7,201 nucleotides of DNA from an uncultured Mollicutes bacterium (GCA_900538885.1 UQAI01000067.1:1-7201); one strand, 5' to 3'. Shown: positions 1-6,103, counted from the first letter of the stretch. The notes: a model not told the origin generated them from the letters alone. Numbers and translations: made by a program.

Positions 1-30
1 TGGCGAAAGTACTGTCTTTTAAAAGAAACA

Positions 31-63
31 TTAAGTGTTTGAGTTAGAGTGATAACACTAACT
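31..63 (+). repeat. Inverted repeats ahead of the first gene (weak terminator or operator candidate)
   Basis: Two overlapping pairings are visible. AGTTAG (42-47) pairs with CTAACT (58-63), with further matches inside, giving a 22-bp imperfect palindrome. Alternatively AGTGTT (34-39) pairs with AACACT (54-59). The downstream flank (TTTGTTCT) is only moderately T-rich. This could be a weak terminator of a gene ending left of the window, or an operator upstream of the ATPase gene. In AT-rich DNA a chance origin is also possible. Confidence 0.3.
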
Positions 64-119
64 TTGTTCTGCCTAGTAAGTATGGACAGATTTTAATCTA
101 GTATTTTAAAAATTTAATG

Positions 120-125
120 TATAAT
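120..125 (+). promoter_or_regulatory. Candidate -10 box of the ATPase gene
   Basis: A perfect TATAAT lies 32 bp before the ATG at 158. No recognisable -35 hexamer sits 16-18 bp upstream, so only the -10 element is supported. The ribosome binding site is AAAGGA at 144-149, with 8 nt to the ATG. Confidence 0.4.
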
Positions 126-157
126 AATATCGCAATTGTGAAGAAAGGAAATAAGTT

Positions 158-1495
158 ATGGAGTTTAAGAGAAAAGTTTATGATAAAATGCTTAAATGGA
201 AAAATGATTATGCTCCAAATTATGCTTTATTTTTAAAGGGGGCTAGACGTGTTGGGAAATCTACTCTTGCTTTAAAGTTAGGTAAGGAAGAATATAAGTC
301 ATTTATAGAAATTAGATTTGATAAAGCACCTAATGAAATTAAAGAGTTATTTGTTAATTCATTAGAAGATTTAGATTATCTTTTTAATAAGTTACAAATA
401 TTCTATAAAACAAGATTATATCCTAGAGAATCATTAATAATTTTAGATGAAATTCAGTCATTTCCACAGGCAAGACAAGCATTAAAAACTTTATTAGAAG
501 ATAAAAGGTATGACTTTGTAGAAACTGGTTCACTTGCTTCTATAACTAAAAAAAGTAAAGATATATTAATTCCATCTGAAGAATATACAATTGAAGTACT
601 ACCAATGGATTTTGAAGAATTTATATGGGCTATGAACGATGATATTACATTAGATATAATAAAAGAACACTATCACAAATTAAAACCACTTGGGAAGATT
701 AACAAAGATATAATGAAAAGTTTTAGAGAATATCTTCTTGTTGGTGGAATGCCTCAAGCTGTTGTTGAATATGTTACTTCAAAAGATTTTGGTAAAGTTG
801 ATTTTGTTAAACAAAATATTTTAAATTTATATGAAAATGATATTGAAACTCAAGATGGAGAAAATCCTACATATGTGAAAAACGTCTTCTTGCATATTCC
901 ATCAGAACTTTCCAAACATGATAAGCAATTTGTTTTATCTCATATTGATGGAGCTAGACGTAGAGAATATAAAGGTCCAGTAAGATGGTTGAATGAGGCA
1001 ATGGTAGTTAATATTGCAAAAAATGTAAGTGATCCTAGTGTTGCATTTAATTTATCGACTACAGATGTTGCTTTTAAATGCTATATGGGAGATACAGGAT
1101 TACTTGTATCACTTGCTTATAAAAATAAAGATTATCTTGAAAATGAATTATATGAAGCAATTCTATTTGATAAACTTCATATAAATGAAGGAATGATTAT
1201 AGAAAATGTTGTAGCACAATTACTAAAAGCAAACGGTCATAATATTTACTATTACAAAAAGACAGATAAAGAATTGAAAACTACTGTAATGGAAATTGAC
1301 TTCTTAATAAGACATAATAATAAAGTTTGTCCTATTGAAGTTAAATCTACTAATAACTATACTATTTCATCATTAACAAAATTTAAAAATATGTTTAATA
1401 AAAAAATTGGAACATTATATGTATTACATAATGGAGATATTAAGGTAGAGGATAATATAACATATTTACCTTATTACATGGCATTTTGTTTATAA
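158..1495 (+). CDS. AAA_14/DUF4143-type P-loop ATPase
   Basis: A 445-residue cytoplasmic protein with the layout of the large AAA_14 plus DUF4143 family of bacterial ATPases, whose physiological role is mostly unknown. The Walker A motif GARRVGKST is at residues 28-36. The Walker B motif LIILDEIQ is at 93-100 (D97, E98). A sensor-like ETGS is at 122-125. A winged-helix-like segment follows around 248-290 (LSKHDKQFVL onward). The C-terminal region has a PD-(D/E)xK-like pattern: E349/N350, EIDFLI (379-384, D381) and IEVK (393-396, E394, K396). Length and domain order match a complete family member. The ATG has AAAGGA 8 nt upstream. The gene is monocistronic, with 157 bp of non-coding DNA before it and 300 bp after. 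Whether the nuclease-like fold cuts DNA is not known. Family assignment is strong; the biological role is open. Confidence 0.9.
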   Translation: MEFKRKVYDKMLKWKNDYAPNYALFLKGARRVGKSTLALKLGKEEYKSFIEIRFDKAPNEIKELFVNSLEDLDYLFNKLQIFYKTRLYPRESLIILDEIQSFPQARQALKTLLEDKRYDFVETGSLASITKKSKDILIPSEEYTIEVLPMDFEEFIWAMNDDITLDIIKEHYHKLKPLGKINKDIMKSFREYLLVGGMPQAVVEYVTSKDFGKVDFVKQNILNLYENDIETQDGENPTYVKNVFLHIPSELSKHDKQFVLSHIDGARRREYKGPVRWLNEAMVVNIAKNVSDPSVAFNLSTTDVAFKCYMGDTGLLVSLAYKNKDYLENELYEAILFDKLHINEGMIIENVVAQLLKANGHNIYYYKKTDKELKTTVMEIDFLIRHNNKVCPIEVKSTNNYTISSLTKFKNMFNKKIGTLYVLHNGDIKVEDNITYLPYYMAFCL

Positions 1496-1509
1496 TGTAT
1501 CAATACATT
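1494..1509 (+). terminator. Weak hairpin at the end of the ATPase gene
   Basis: AATGTA (1494-1499) and TACATT (1504-1509) form a 6-bp stem with a TCAA loop, overlapping the TAA stop codon. The stem is AT-rich and is followed by TGG rather than a run of T, so it is a poor intrinsic terminator at best. Confidence 0.25.
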
Positions 1510-1512
1510 TGG

Positions 1513-1542
1513 TTGAATATGAAAAAGGATTATTATTACAAT
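1513..1542 (+). promoter_or_regulatory. Candidate promoter inside the 1496-1795 gap
   Basis: TTGAAT (1513-1518) and TACAAT (1537-1542) are separated by 18 bp, one or two mismatches each from consensus. There is no gene directly behind it, so if real it would drive an RNA spanning the inverted repeats at 1583-1659, or read through to 1796. Such matches are common by chance in AT-rich DNA. Confidence 0.2.
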
Positions 1543-1582
1543 AAGAGACATTTGACATTTGTGTTTTTCAAATTAAGGGAAA

Positions 1583-1659
1583 AGCACTTTCTGTCGTAAT
1601 GGAACATTAAAGTAAATTGATGAAAATACGATTTCTTTATTTTCAAAATTGAAAGTGTT
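1583..1659 (+). repeat. Nested inverted repeats, possible three-way-junction RNA fold
   Basis: An outer pair, CACTTTC (1585-1591) with GAAAGTG (1651-1657), extends by two positions with one G-U. It encloses TAATG/CATTA (1597-1601 / 1605-1609, GAA loop) and a perfect 8-bp pair TGAAAATA/TATTTTCA (1621-1628 / 1638-1645, 9-nt loop). The nesting is consistent with one folded RNA. I recognise no known riboswitch or small RNA family. AT richness makes the inner stems weak evidence on their own. Confidence 0.25.
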
Positions 1660-1735
1660 GGTTATAGATAAATGTAAGAATTTGAAAACAATTAATGGCA
1701 TGAACATGTAATGTTAGCATTTTGATATATTAAGC

Positions 1736-1762
1736 AAACTTTATCTTTTTTCTTTAAAGTTT
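1736..1762 (+). repeat. Hairpin directly upstream of the 1796 promoter
   Basis: AAACTTTA (1736-1743) and TAAAGTTT (1755-1762) form a perfect 8-bp inverted repeat around an 11-nt pyrimidine-rich loop. It ends immediately before the extended -10 element and covers the place where a -35 box would lie. It could be a weak terminator for transcription from upstream or a binding site controlling the promoter. Confidence 0.35.
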
Positions 1763-1771
1763 TGTTATAAT
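1763..1771 (+). promoter_or_regulatory. Extended -10 promoter of the 1796-3607 unit
   Basis: TGTTATAAT is a perfect extended -10 element (TGnTATAAT). No clear -35 hexamer is present 16-18 bp upstream, which is normal for extended -10 promoters. It would give a leader of about 18 nt that contains GGAGG. Confidence 0.6.
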
Positions 1772-1795
1772 ATATTAGTATATTGGAGGTATGAA

Positions 1796-2512
1796 ATGTT
1801 TAAATTTGAGATTAAAGATCATAAGATTGGTGTAGATATATGGATGAATAAAAAAGATTTATTCAACAGTTTTTATAAAGAATTTTATAATTTTATTAAA
1901 AAGCATGGTGGAAAAAAAGATTTATTAGAACATAACATTCATAATGTAAAAGAGTTTTATGAATTTGCTGACTGGAATGCGGGCGGAAAAGATAGTTGTT
2001 ATGCGATGGGCTTTGCCTTTCACAAATATTATTTATCAGCTGGTGATGGTAGAACTTTAGATGATCAACCTGAAACAACATTTATTGGATATTGCCACAA
2101 AAATAATTTATTTAGTGACTTTATTAGTTTTTTAATTACCTTCTTCGCTTGGTGGCGTAATGATGAGGGCTGTACTTGCTTTGATCCATATAATCATGCT
2201 GATGAGTTTTTCCATTCTTCATGGGCTGCACTTGTAGATACTTCTAAGTTATTTTATTTAACTAGCGAAACCGTTTATCACTGGCAATCATTTAGAGTAA
2301 AATATGCTTTAGATAATATCCCTGGAGTAATTCTTTATTATCCTAAAAACGAAAATGATCGCTTGCGTGTCGCTGGTTATGAATTTATGGGATTTAATAG
2401 CGATAAAGTAGCAGAATTAAAAAGAAAAGATACTTACAATTATTGGGAAAAAGAAGAAAAACAAATTAACAAAGTGTATATAAAAGATTATAAGAAAGTA
2501 GACCCTGCATAA
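1796..2512 (+). CDS. Hypothetical protein, first gene of a pair with pilT
   Basis: I do not recognise this 238-residue protein. It has no signal peptide; the most hydrophobic stretch (about residues 105-120, LFSDFISFLITFFAWW) is too short and aromatic for a confident membrane helix, so a cytoplasmic location is inferred. It is rich in Phe, Tyr and Trp. Distinctive segments are ADWNAGGKDSCYAMGFAFHK (58-77), GDGRTLDD (83-90) and EGCTCFDPYNHADEFFHSSW (124-143). The latter contains a CxC (C126, C128) and two His (H134, H140) that could bind metal, though this is only a possibility. The tail (205-238) is charged and Lys-rich. The start has GGAGG (1785-1789) with 6 nt to the ATG. The PilT gene begins 18 bp after its stop with no terminator between them, so the two are probably co-transcribed. 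A pilus-related role is inference from position only. Confidence 0.8.
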   Translation: MFKFEIKDHKIGVDIWMNKKDLFNSFYKEFYNFIKKHGGKKDLLEHNIHNVKEFYEFADWNAGGKDSCYAMGFAFHKYYLSAGDGRTLDDQPETTFIGYCHKNNLFSDFISFLITFFAWWRNDEGCTCFDPYNHADEFFHSSWAALVDTSKLFYLTSETVYHWQSFRVKYALDNIPGVILYYPKNENDRLRVAGYEFMGFNSDKVAELKRKDTYNYWEKEEKQINKVYIKDYKKVDPA

Positions 2513-2530
2513 AAAAGGAAATTGAAAAAG

Positions 2531-3607
2531 ATGAGTAAATTAATTGATATTATAAAAAGAGCAATAACTTTAGAAATTACAGACCTTCATTTTCATGAAG
2601 GTAAAAGACCATACGTTAGGCAACTAACCAAAATAATTAAATTGTATAATGAAGATATCGTAGTACATAATGACTTTATAGAGTTTTTTGATAGTTTGGA
2701 AATATCTAATGAGAAAAAAGATGAACTTCATAAAAATGGTTCATTTGATTTGGGGTTAGTTATTCCAGAAGTTGGTAACTTACGTTTAAATGTTTACTAT
2801 CAACAAAATAAACTTGCTTGTTCTATTCGTTTATTGCCCAGTTCTATTCCAAGTTTTTATAGTTTAAACTTACCGGAAGAATTATTAAGAATTACAAAGA
2901 TGCAATCAGGTTTAGTACTTATTACAGGATTAACTGGTACGGGAAAAACAACAACCATCGCCTCATTAATTAATGAAATTAATATGCAACAAGCTAAACA
3001 TATTATAACTATTGAAGATCCAATTGAGTATCATTATCCAGAAGGTCATTCACTTGTATCACAACGTGAAGTCGGAGCGGATTGCCCTAATTTTTGTGAG
3101 GGTTTACGCGCATCCTTAAGACAAGATCCTGATGTAATTGTAATAGGTGAAATGCGTGATAAAGAAACAATTCTTACAGCTATTGAAGCGGCGGAAAGTG
3201 GACACTTAGTTTTATCAACTCTACACACTGGTAGTACCGCATCCACAATTGATAGAATAATTAGTTATTTTAGTGATGAAGAAAAGAATCATATATGTTC
3301 TAAACTATCAATGATTTTATCAGTAGTTGTTAGTCAACAATTACTTGTAGGTAAAACTTATGACACTATTTATCCATGCCAAGAAATAATGTTTATGAAT
3401 GATTCAATTAGAAATTTAATTCGAGAGGGTAAATGTCACCAAATATATAGTTTCTTACAAATTGGAAAGGATTATGGTTGTATTACTCTAGAAGAAATGC
3501 TAACAAAACTTGTTATTGAAGAAAAAATAACAAAAGAAACGGCACTATCACACTGTAATAATCCTAGTGCATTAGAAGGATATTTTAGACAATATCGAAT
3601 TAATTAA
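2531..3607 (+). CDS. pilT: Type IV pilus retraction ATPase PilT
   Basis: A 358-residue secretion ATPase of the GspE/PilT superfamily, close to the usual PilT length. PilT hexamers power pilus disassembly at the inner face of the membrane. An N-terminal segment TDLHFHEGKRPYVR (17-30) corresponds to the 'SDLHL...P..R' motif. The P-loop GLTGTGKTT is at 133-141, the Asp box TIEDPIEY at 160-167, Walker B DVIVIGEMRD at 201-210 (E207), and the His box SGHLVLSTLHT at 223-233 (H225, H232). SIRNLIREGKCHQ (292-304) matches the AIRNLIRE signature that separates PilT from the assembly ATPase PilB. The P-loop has Leu where Pro is usual. A TTG codon at 2522 is only 2 nt from the AAAGGA site (2514-2519), so I take the ATG at 2531 (11 nt away). 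No pilin, PilB, PilC or prepilin peptidase gene is in the window. Confidence 0.92.
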   Translation: MSKLIDIIKRAITLEITDLHFHEGKRPYVRQLTKIIKLYNEDIVVHNDFIEFFDSLEISNEKKDELHKNGSFDLGLVIPEVGNLRLNVYYQQNKLACSIRLLPSSIPSFYSLNLPEELLRITKMQSGLVLITGLTGTGKTTTIASLINEINMQQAKHIITIEDPIEYHYPEGHSLVSQREVGADCPNFCEGLRASLRQDPDVIVIGEMRDKETILTAIEAAESGHLVLSTLHTGSTASTIDRIISYFSDEEKNHICSKLSMILSVVVSQQLLVGKTYDTIYPCQEIMFMNDSIRNLIREGKCHQIYSFLQIGKDYGCITLEEMLTKLVIEEKITKETALSHCNNPSALEGYFRQYRIN

Positions 3608-3636
3608 AACCATTCTCTTTAACTTTTTATTAATTC
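3597..3636 (+). repeat. Long inverted repeat at the pilT stop codon
   Basis: GAATTAATTAAAA (3597-3609) faces TTTTTATTAATTC (3624-3636): 12 of 13 positions pair, with one T-T mismatch and a 14-nt loop. It begins in the last codons of pilT and ends 1 nt before the extended -10 of the next gene. It is entirely A/T apart from the terminal G-C pair, and no T run follows it. It may slow transcription at the end of pilT or act on the downstream promoter. Confidence 0.4.
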
Positions 3637-3646
3637 ATGTTATAAT
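3618..3646 (+). promoter_or_regulatory. Promoter of the InlB-repeat lipoprotein
   Basis: A perfect extended -10, TGTTATAAT (3638-3646), lies 17 bp (hexamer to hexamer) behind TTTAAC (3618-3623), a partial -35. The -35 sits in the loop of the inverted repeat at 3597-3636. The predicted transcript has a very short leader with GAGG (3655-3658). Confidence 0.6.
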
Positions 3647-3665
3647 AATAAAAAGAGGTAAAATG

Positions 3666-4574
3666 ATGAAACAATTAAAATTTAGTTTATTAATATTACT
3701 TACAATATTTCCATGTTTATTCATTTGTTCTTGTACAAATGAAACAAATGATGATGAGCCCACTGATTACACGATTATTTTCAATTTAATGGGTGGAATA
3801 TATAATGATTCAACTGATTCAATTACAGTAGCTGTAAAGCGTGATGAATTAGTAAGCCCCATTGTTCCTTCAAAAGTAGGATTTGTTTTTGGGGGTTGGT
3901 GTTCAACTCTTGATGAGGTTATGAATAGTGATATGGATTTTACAAAACCGATTAATGAATCCAAAGTAGTTTATGCTTTATGGCAACGCTTGACAGTTGA
4001 GTATGAATTAAATGGCGGTTTCTTTTGTAAATATAGTAGTATTTATGAGTTGAGAAATGACTTTATGAGTGATTACCAAACAATTAGACCAATAAGTTCA
4101 AACGAGTTTATTTGGGGTAGTTGGGGAACTCTTGATAGGTTTCTTGAAAATGATACTTTCTTCAATAAATGGCAACCACTATTTAAATATATAAGAGAAG
4201 TATGTGGAAGTGCTAGTACAGTTACCGAAATAGATTATTTACTTAATAGAATATCTACAGAAAATGATTTTACAGGGATTAGACTTCAACTACATGCTTT
4301 TTTGAATCAAACTAAAGTAAGTGGTGAAGATTGGTATACTGATGATACGGCTGATTATAGTGATACCAAAGTTTTAGATAAAGTATGGAATTACTATAAG
4401 GGTAGCGTTCCTCCTTTCTTTGATAATTCAAAAGATTTTGTTTTGCCAATCCCTCACTATGAAAATAAAGTATTTGGCGGATGGTATGACAATTCAGAAT
4501 GTCAAGGTGAAAAAGTGACATTTATTCCTGCTGGAACTACAAGTAATCAAAAGTACTATGCTTTATGGCAATAG
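3666..4574 (+). CDS. InlB/Flg_new B-repeat lipoprotein
   Basis: A 302-residue predicted lipoprotein. Residues 1-22 are a signal peptide (KQLK, then a hydrophobic core) ending in the lipobox ICSC, so C23 would be lipidated and the protein anchored on the outer face of the membrane. A first InlB-type repeat spans about 35-106: YTIIFNLMGG at its start, GFVFGGW at 72-78 and VVYALW at its end. A second begins with LTVEYELNGG (109-118), but its closing half (VFGGWYDNSECQGEKVTF ... YYALWQ) appears only at about 268-302. The roughly 145 residues between look alpha-helical and carry several Trp. These repeats are known from Listeria internalin B and many Firmicute surface proteins and are usually adhesive or structural; no function is assigned here. 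Two ATGs are adjacent; 3666 is 7 nt from GAGG, against 4 nt for 3663, so I prefer it. Stop is TAG. Confidence 0.8.
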   Translation: MKQLKFSLLILLTIFPCLFICSCTNETNDDEPTDYTIIFNLMGGIYNDSTDSITVAVKRDELVSPIVPSKVGFVFGGWCSTLDEVMNSDMDFTKPINESKVVYALWQRLTVEYELNGGFFCKYSSIYELRNDFMSDYQTIRPISSNEFIWGSWGTLDRFLENDTFFNKWQPLFKYIREVCGSASTVTEIDYLLNRISTENDFTGIRLQLHAFLNQTKVSGEDWYTDDTADYSDTKVLDKVWNYYKGSVPPFFDNSKDFVLPIPHYENKVFGGWYDNSECQGEKVTFIPAGTTSNQKYYALWQ

Positions 4575-4584
4575 TGCTTTTTTT
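4549..4584 (+). terminator. Intrinsic terminator overlapping the lipoprotein stop
   Basis: AAAAGTACTATGC (4549-4561) pairs with GCA (4568-4570) and, after a bulged A, TAGTGCTTTT (4572-4581). One G-U pair is needed, and the loop is TTTATG. The run of seven T (4578-4584) follows. The stop codon TAG (4572-4574) is part of the stem, so the last codons of the gene encode half of the hairpin. Confidence 0.75.
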
Positions 4585-4611
4585 GCTTTTTTCTTTCTTT
4601 TTTAGTATAAT
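4583..4611 (+). promoter_or_regulatory. Candidate promoter of the FAD dehydrogenase gene
   Basis: A perfect TATAAT (4606-4611) lies 17 bp from TTGCTT (4583-4588), a partial -35 in a T-rich tract. It starts right where the preceding terminator ends. It is supported mainly by the -10 box and by its position about 33 bp ahead of the gene. Confidence 0.5.
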
Positions 4612-4631
4612 AATATAGTAGTAATTTAATC

Positions 4632-4638
4632 GAGGTGG
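4632..4638 (+). promoter_or_regulatory. Ribosome binding site that fixes the FAD dehydrogenase start
   Basis: GAGGTGG lies 5 nt before the ATG at 4644. An in-frame GTG at 4635 falls inside this site and so cannot be the start it serves; the ATG is chosen. Confidence 0.7.
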
Positions 4639-4643
4639 TTAAA

Positions 4644-6059
4644 ATGGAAAAACAGTATGATATTATTATTGTAGGAGCTGGTCCTATGGGGATTTTTACA
4701 GCTTATGAACTAATGGATAAATGTCCTGATCAAAAGGTATTATTAATTGAACAAGGCTATGATATATATAATAGGCGTTGTCCTATTTTACTTAAAAAAA
4801 TAATGAAATGCCCAAAAAATAAAAAAGGTGAAAGTGGCTGTTATCCAAGTTGTAGTCTAACATCTGGTTTCGGTGGTAGTGGCGCATATTCAGATGGCAA
4901 ATTTAACATTACTAGTGAATTTGGTGGATGGATGACAGATTATTTATCTGATGATGTAGTTTTAGATTTAATAAAGTATGTTGATAGTATTAACCTAAAA
5001 CATGGTGCACCTCATGAGGTCACAAATCCTTATACAGAAGAAGTACTAAATATTGAACGCAGAGGTATTGCGAAAGGATTAAAACTTTTACGTAGTGAAG
5101 TGCGTCACCTTGGTACTGAGGTTAATTTACAAGTTTTAAAAAATATATATGAAGAATTGAAAAAGTATATTGATTTTGCTTTCTTAACAAAAGTTGAGGA
5201 TATTATTGTTGAAGATGGAAAAGCAAAAGGTGTAATCCTTACTAATGGTGAAATTATTAATTCTAAATTTGTAGTTTTAGGCGTTGGTCGCTCAGGAGCT
5301 GATTGGCTTTGTAAAACTTTAACAAAACATGACATTAATTTTACTAATAATAAAGTAGATGTAGGTGTAAGAGTAGAAACAAATGATATAGTTATGGATG
5401 AGATTAATAAATATTTATATGAAGGTAAATTTATTTTTAATACTAGTGTAGGAACAACTGTTAGGACTTTTTGTTCTAATCCTTCAGGTCACGTGGTAAT
5501 TGAAAATCATAATGGTATTATGGTGTGTAATGGACATGCTTATAATGACCAAAAGTTAGGTAGTAAAAACACAAACTTTGCCTTACTTGTATCGCATGAA
5601 TTTGATCACCCATTTAAAGATTCCAATGAATATGCATATGAAATATCTAAACTTGCTAATAAATTAAGTGGCGGTAGTGTTATTGTTCAAAAATATGGAG
5701 ATATTAAAAAAGGTCGTCGTTCGACACCTAGACGTATTGAAGAAGGCTTTGTTAAACCTACTTTAAAAGAAGCGGTTCCTGGAGATCTTGGTCTTGTTTT
5801 ACCATATAATACGATGAAATCATTAATTGAAATGGTTGAAGCTTTAGATGCGGTAACACCAGGTATTGCGAATGACCATACTTTATTTTACGGCGTTGAA
5901 GCTAAGTTTTATAGCGATAGACCAGAAGTAAATAAAGAATTTGAAACTAAAATTCACAACCTATATGTAGGTGGTGATGGCGCAGGAATAACTAGAGGAC
6001 TTGCCCAAGCTGGTGCGAGTGGCGTTTGGGTTGCTCGTTCAATTAAATCTAGATTATAA
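4644..6059 (+). CDS. FAD-dependent dehydrogenase, COG2509-like
   Basis: A 471-residue cytoplasmic flavoprotein. The N terminus carries a Rossmann dinucleotide-binding fold: YDIIIVGAGPMG, with GxGxxG at 11-16 and the ribose-binding acid E36 at the end of the second strand. A Cys-containing segment follows (C46, C56, C66, C70) and leads into GFGGSGAYSDGKFN (75-88), the stretch characteristic of the COG2509 'uncharacterized FAD-dependent dehydrogenase' family. The C-terminal flavin motif LYVGGDGAGITRGLAQAG lies at about 440-457; the GGDGAGITRG part is typical of the closing FAD-binding loop in this superfamily. The length suits an intact member. The substrate is unknown for the family, and no neighbouring gene suggests one. 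It appears to be transcribed alone: terminator upstream, own -10 box, and a strong promoter for the next gene after it. A distant relation to NAD(P)/FAD oxidoreductases such as HI0933-like proteins is the main alternative. Confidence 0.88.
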   Translation: MEKQYDIIIVGAGPMGIFTAYELMDKCPDQKVLLIEQGYDIYNRRCPILLKKIMKCPKNKKGESGCYPSCSLTSGFGGSGAYSDGKFNITSEFGGWMTDYLSDDVVLDLIKYVDSINLKHGAPHEVTNPYTEEVLNIERRGIAKGLKLLRSEVRHLGTEVNLQVLKNIYEELKKYIDFAFLTKVEDIIVEDGKAKGVILTNGEIINSKFVVLGVGRSGADWLCKTLTKHDINFTNNKVDVGVRVETNDIVMDEINKYLYEGKFIFNTSVGTTVRTFCSNPSGHVVIENHNGIMVCNGHAYNDQKLGSKNTNFALLVSHEFDHPFKDSNEYAYEISKLANKLSGGSVIVQKYGDIKKGRRSTPRRIEEGFVKPTLKEAVPGDLGLVLPYNTMKSLIEMVEALDAVTPGIANDHTLFYGVEAKFYSDRPEVNKEFETKIHNLYVGGDGAGITRGLAQAGASGVWVARSIKSRL

Positions 6060-6063
6060 GACT

Positions 6064-6076
6064 AACCATAATGGTT
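6064..6076. repeat. 13-bp palindrome overlapping the -35 of the next promoter
   Basis: AACCAT (6064-6069) and ATGGTT (6071-6076) are perfect inverted halves around a single A. The right half includes the first two bases of the -35 box TTGAAA. On the + strand an A run, not a T run, follows, so it is not an intrinsic terminator in that direction. The position suits a repressor site, or a terminator for leftward transcripts; neither is proven. Confidence 0.4.
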
Positions 6077-6103
6077 GAAAAAAATAACAAATTATGCTAT
6101 AAT
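6075..6103 (+). promoter_or_regulatory. Strong promoter of the thioredoxin-like gene pair
   Basis: TTGAAA (6075-6080), 17 bp, TATAAT (6098-6103), with an extended -10 TG at 6095-6096. This is the best promoter in the window: one mismatch in the -35, a perfect -10 and ideal spacing. Transcription should begin near 6110, giving an unusually short leader. Confidence 0.8.

Larger units (their letters stand above)
1496..1795. other. 300-bp gene-free interval with inverted repeats and a coding-like remnant
   Basis: No convincing gene lies here. Contents seen: the 3' hairpin of the ATPase gene; a weak promoter candidate at 1513-1542; nested inverted repeats at 1583-1659; a stretch at 1616-1711 that reads as 31 sense codons ending in TAA and resembles a leucine-rich-repeat unit; and a hairpin plus extended -10 promoter for the next gene at 1736-1771. 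The interval is unusually long compared with the other gaps in the window (10 to about 70 bp). It may hold a small RNA or the decayed end of a lost gene. Confidence 0.5.

Noticed and set aside
1..47. Possible C-terminal end of an upstream + strand gene
   Set aside because: All three forward frames run to a stop within the first 50 bases, and none gives a recognisable protein end, so no frame can be preferred.
158..1495. Defence or toxin-antitoxin role for the AAA_14/DUF4143 ATPase
   Set aside because: No partner gene, no other defence gene and no island-like repeats are visible, and the family is too widespread to imply defence by itself.
1519..1599. A 26-codon ATG-to-TAA reading frame in the intergenic gap
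   Set aside because: It has no ribosome binding site, overlaps the inverted repeats, and its product resembles nothing I know. A frame this short is expected by chance.
1896..5335. Minus-strand open frames of 60-76 codons lying opposite the genes
   Set aside because: All are antisense to well-supported genes, lack good start signals and give no recognisable proteins; they follow from the codon pattern of the genes on the other strand.
6064..6076. Rho-independent terminator for the FAD dehydrogenase gene
   Set aside because: The palindrome is followed by an A run, not T, on the + strand, and its loop would be only one base if fully paired. It is kept as a possible operator.
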